Positions 60,203-64,000 of a DNA stretch of 64,000 bases are shown piece after piece. Both the position numbers and the translations under genes were made by a program. Below the pieces are notes generated by a model. That model saw only the letters and a list, made by a program, of their open reading frames with translations. It was not told the origin of the DNA and ran no database searches. The DNA is from Dactylis glomerata (Eukaryota > Streptophyta > Magnoliopsida > Poales > Poaceae): NCBI GenBank assembly GCA_007115705.1, contig QXEO01001136.1, positions 557,757 to 621,756 on the forward strand. Reading direction: 5' to 3'. Positions within the stretch are counted from its first letter, which is position 1, and each line of letters starts with the position of its first letter.

Positions 60203-60696
60203 GCATATAGTGAAATGCAAAGTTTTGCCTCATATAAAATTAGTTTGGTAACAAGACTTGATCAACCTTGTTAACAAAGTGATTTTATATGATTGAAACT
60301 TCGTTTGCACCGCATTTACTTTACCTCACTCATATTTATTTTCACCATTTTTTCCCTTTGTTAGTTACATGATTAGAGTATCTTAGAGGTGTTGCATACT
60401 TGGTTTTGATTTGCTTGCAATCATTCCATCTTCGTTTTCCCGAGTTTTTAATCTGTTGTCAATTTCTGAAAAATCTTCAAAAATAAAGTTTCTCGAAAAA
60501 TTCTAGAAAAATCTTTTTAAATTTTTATGTCAAAAATGGGGCAGAGAGGCACCTGAGAGACCTCAGGGGGACCCACCACGCCACCTCACCACCAGGGGGC
60601 ATGGCCCAAGCGTGGTCGCGCCAACCTATGGTGAGGGGGGCCCCTGGCCTCTCACTTATCTCTTCCTCCCCATCTCTTTCTCTCTCCCGAAAAATC
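60203..60696 (+). promoter_or_regulatory. Spacer with degraded GC hairpin module, copy 2
   Basis: Colinear with 15750-15914 plus 24351-24687 of copy 1. The hairpin near 60596-60622 has lost several pairs (GGGCATGGCC / GGTCGCGCC) but keeps the 7-nt spacing, CACCACC before it and CCAACCTATGGTGAGG after it. Confidence 0.35.
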
Positions 60697-60802
60697 ATGA
60701 CACACCAGCTCAAACTCGTGTTCTTGCTGCTCTCCATCTCGATTTTTCGATCTCCTTGCTCAGCCCATCATTGTTGCTGAGATTTGGAGCATTTGTTCTC
60801 CG
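60697..60802 (+). pseudogene. Signal-peptide-like exon, copy 2 (with stop)
   Basis: The same 106 bp and donor GTATGTGACTCC as in copy 1. The hydrophobic core (LVFLLLSISIF) is kept, but codon 28 is TGA (60778-60780), TGC in copy 1. Confidence 0.4.
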
Positions 60803-61031
60803 GTATGTGACTCCTCCGATTGTCCAAGTAGAATTTTGTTTAGTGAAATATTTCTTGAGTATTTTAGCTCTATAGACTGCAGGTGAAATGAGTTTGCATG
60901 CTTGTTCTATTGCTTAGAAATGATATTTTGATGCATGTAAGCCCTCTAGTAACTCCCTATAGTAGTTCCCTACATTTGTTTGTCTCAAAATCACTTTTTA
61001 TGAGGTTTGTTAAAAATTTCAGAAAAGGGAA

Positions 61032-63763
61032 ATGGACAACTACACCTATGGAGAAGTCTTTGAAAGAGAAGCACCAAGGTCATCAAGGCCTTCAAGATCT
61101 ACTGCTCAATATAGGATATCCTACAATGAAGATCTTATATCACCGAACATTGAGGGGGACGATGGAGATGCGCATCCATCCACCTTCCCTTGTGCTAACT
61201 TTTTGGGTGATGCAGGGATTCTTGAGGATTTCTTACTCCTTATTAACAGGGTTGGATTGACTACATACATGATGGATGAGAGTAATCAATATGCTATTAT
61301 CACAAAGATTTTCGTTGAAAGCTTTAAATTCACTAACTCTCATTTCAAGCCTTCCATTGCATTTAAGATTTATGATAAGTCTATCACCATGTATTTGGAG
61401 AAGTTTTGTGATATTTTAGGTATTCCCATGTTTGGGACAGCAAAGAAGATGCTACAGCAGCCCACGGATTTGCTGGAGCTCTACCGAGGAGTGACTAACG
61501 ATGATGACCGCACAACACAGCGTGGCAAGATAAGAAACATTCAACTCCCAGCTATTAGATATTTTACTTACTATCTTGCCACTAGTATTCTTGGAAGAGG
61601 GAACACTAGCAATCTTATATTTACTAATTGGAGGCACCGTAGAAGCCTCCACGTTAATTCTAGAAAACACATAATGATAACCTTTGGATCTGATTTCTAC
61701 GTCCAGGATCACACAAAAAATTGTGGAGTTGAATCGGGAGTCCCGGGAGCATACTAATCTCTTCAGCCGTGGAAAATCCTACCCACTTTGTTTGGGTCCA
61801 ATACGGCACCTACAATTAAAATACCAAACAATTCATAGAGGCATAAGCTTATCCAATCGTTGCCACAATACATCTCATAGGACGCCCAAATATACAGGAT
61901 CGCAACTAATTCATACATATATTTGAAGTCGTGGCGACAGAAGCTTGATGCGGCAATACGTATGATTGCCATGAGGGTTGTGATTAAATTTCGAGTTCCC
62001 ATGTAATGCGTGCAACCTCCAGGCAGCACGACATTTGACCGGCGCGAGGGCTGCGATTGAATTTTGAGTTCATAAAATTTCGTGATGGGTTGTTCGTCGC
62101 CTCAGTAATACACATCAAGCATGGATCAAGGGTGCACCAATATTATCTACTCATGGAAAGTGCTATTTCCATACGGCTGGTATGAATCATGAGCTGAAGT
62201 TGACCTTCCTTTCTTATTTTGACGAATCGAGGAGTTCCAGAGCATGGATGTGTACACGCTGGCGGTGGTTGGGCATGGACTGCAAGCTTGACTAGAGACA
62301 GTTGAAAGCAGGCTCTACAGGGAAGCACATGCTGCTGGAAGAAACAGCATCGTGGAGTGGCTATAGAAAAGAATGTCACTATATGTGCATCGCTCTACTG
62401 TACAAACATCTCCCTCCCTCTATCCATTGGATTGTACTAAGCCTCCGTGAATCATATCTTGCCAATGACCTACAAGTTTTTCTTATCATGTAATAGGAAG
62501 TATATCTTACTAACGATACATACATCAACAAAGATACATTCAGTGTGTGCTCGACGTATGGCGCCGCAACCTTGACTACTTTTATTCATAGTGCGTAGGC
62601 ACACCGATTCACAATATAAATTGTGAGCTACTGATAACATGTTCCTAGACAGAACATACAAGCATCAGTCCGAGTTATGCATTTGTCGAATTGTCGTATT
62701 ACCTTCGTCCGTAAAAATATTTCACAAATATAAAAATTATGCTATAATTTTCCATCAAATATTCAGATGAAAACTGATAGCCAAAGTTGAATATACTAGA
62801 GAGTAGAGACTGTCTCCATGCACGAAACATCTTCTTAACGATGGAGTATGCCATATTAACGGCCATAGATATATATCAATATGTGACAAAATAAACATTG
62901 AACAAATTCTAATTATAAAAGTTAGTCATTTGAAGCAAAAATTATGTGAAGCATACGAGGTTGCCAGAATGTGAAATCCTATACATGTAAAACCATTTAA
63001 TCATGACTGATTAAATGCATATGATCATATAACAAGCTAAAACTTCTATCTATTTTAATACCAACACATTATAAAATTATTATCTTCATGTGTTTTCACA
63101 AGTTTTTTTTGAGGGAATGTGTTTTATAAGTTTAATGTTTCTATGATAAATATCTTATTACTATTACTACCTAGCCCGTGCAAGGTGCACGGGTTGATGA
63201 CTAGTATCTCCAACTATCATTTAGCTTTTCTAGCTACCGCTCTTGATGTTAGCAAAAAGTATAACCTCGGTGCTCTTATTGCTCGTCGCCTAGCCGCTAG
63301 GGGACCTATTTATGGAGGTATTATTGCTACGCGCATTGTTGCTGCTCTAGGACTTTCTATCGCTCCTCATGATATATTGTTGGTTCCATAGAGGCTCGAT
63401 CTTGCTGCCATGAAGCTCCATCATTTTGTTACTACTAACTCATGTGCAGGGAAATTAGTTTATAGAATGATATTCACAGATGGAGAGGAAAGGGAAGTGC
63501 CCTTGCCACAGCCCAGTTTGTTCAGTATTCACAGTAGGCCATGGTCGCGCTCGAAGGAGGAGTTGGATTAGCAGCTTAGGTTGCTCGGCTTCAATGTACA
63601 GCATGGCATGGTGGACCAGGAGGAAGAGGAGGCGCCGGCCTATCACTACACCACGTACCACACCGGGGCGTCCTCGAGCTCATATCAGGACGAAGGTGCT
63701 TCTTCGTCATATTTTGGAGACGCCACTTCATGGCCGAGCTGGGATTCATCCCCACTTAGGCCA
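61032..63763 (+). pseudogene. ATHILA-ORF-like frame of copy 2, split by a Helitron
   Basis: ATG 61032 opens a frame with ANFLGDAGILEDFLLLINRVGL, a middle part ending KIRNIQLPAIRYFTYYLATS, and runs to 61612, where a Helitron interrupts an Asn codon. The frame resumes at 63205 (ISNYHLAFLATALDV). Joined, it aligns without gaps over this point to copy 1. In-frame stops follow at 63389-63391 and near 63570. The end is Ser/Glu/Tyr-rich. The acceptor site upstream (TTTCAG at 61017-61022) would not be in frame with the exon at 60697, unlike copy 1. Confidence 0.55.
61613..63204 (+). mobile_element. Non-autonomous Helitron (1592 bp)
   Basis: It begins TCTTATATTTACTAATTGG and ends with the hairpin CCCGTGCA-AGG-TGCACGGG (63175-63193), seven bases, then CTAG (63201-63204). 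It sits between A and T without target duplication, as Helitrons do. Copy 1 (25481-25560) supplies the uninterrupted site: the distance between the shared GATATTTT and TAGCTTTT is 64 bp in both once the element is removed. No Rep/helicase or captured gene fragment was recognised. Confidence 0.9.
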
Positions 63764-64000
63764 AAAGCCTAAGCTTGGGGGGAGGTAAGCCGATGATTCA
63801 CTCATCTACATATCATATTTTGTCGGTATGTTGTATATCCATGCTTCGCTTTCTTTGTTGTTCTCGTTCTTATTTATACATTCCAAAACACAAAAAGACC
63901 AAAAATATTTCCATTGTTCCTCTTTGTTTGCCTTTTCAGTTGCTAGCTTTGGTTTGCTTTACTTGCTATTTTCGGTTTGATATTTGAAAAATCCAAAAAT
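63764..64000 (+). other. Start of the non-coding 3' region of copy 2
   Basis: Colinear with 26145-26385 of copy 1, including the polypurine-like AAGCTTGGGGGGAGG at 63770-63785. It continues beyond the window. Confidence 0.75.

Larger units (their letters stand above)
52010..64000 (+). mobile_element. Athila-type gag-protease retrotransposon, copy 2 (3' end beyond window)
   Basis: The 5' LTR (52010-52834 and 56906-57477), a PBS, gag-protease, spacer with hairpin module, signal-peptide-like exon and ATHILA-ORF-like frame are in the same order as in copy 1. The 3' LTR lies right of the window. It is interrupted by a solo LTR and a Helitron. Confidence 0.88.

Noticed and set aside
61613..63204. 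Host gene fragment captured by the Helitron
   Set aside because: The short ORFs inside showed no domain or exon-like structure that I could recognise.

Overview
The window is nuclear DNA of a grass, almost certainly a large-genome Triticeae species (wheat, Aegilops, barley or relative). It is dominated by long-LTR Ty3/gypsy retrotransposons of the Tekay (chromovirus) and Athila types, CACTA and Stowaway elements of Triticeae character, a PIF/Harbinger element and a Helitron. One intact host gene is visible: a two-exon class IV chitinase on the minus strand (32109-33014). I saw no tRNA or rRNA gene and no CRISPR array.

Left block (1-30258). A CACTA end (29503-30258) carries an Athila-type gag-protease element, copy 1 (13368-29502, plus; its 5' part lies beyond the left edge). 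Copy 1 is broken by two nests. The first is a minus-strand Tekay element (1820-13367; LTRs about 1.9 % diverged by hand count) whose left LTR is itself hit by a second element of the same family (1-1819). The second is a solo LTR (15915-24350, TSD TTTAG) that hosts a complete plus-strand element (16006-22999, TSD GTGGA, LTRs of 1625 bp each). That element carries no gag or pol but a 350-codon ORF with two hydrophobic C-terminal segments.

Middle block (30259-36600) is the gene island: a small CACTA-like element with a 5S-rRNA-derived insert, the chitinase gene with TATA box and poly(A) signal, and a Stowaway MITE that contains both a 2 kb PIF/Harbinger element (TSD TAA, transposase with four nonsense codons) and a smaller Stowaway.

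Right block (36601-64000). LTR-like sequence is invaded by a minus-strand Athila-type array (40736-52009) with a gag-protease remnant and a threefold U5-PBS tandem. That array is invaded by Athila-type copy 2 (52010 to beyond the window), which is hit by a solo LTR (52835-56900, TSD TAACC) and a non-autonomous Helitron (61613-63204). Copy 1 supplies the empty site for the Helitron.

Comparing the two Athila-type copies shows a shared plan: LTR, tRNA-type PBS, gag-protease without reverse transcriptase or integrase, then a GC-rich hairpin module resembling the LTR promoter region, a short signal-peptide-like exon, a GT-AG intron and an ATHILA-ORF-like reading frame. This internal module is the least explained structure here. 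Element names (Tekay, Athila, CACTA and so on) are lineage-level calls from motifs; family names would need a repeat-database comparison.
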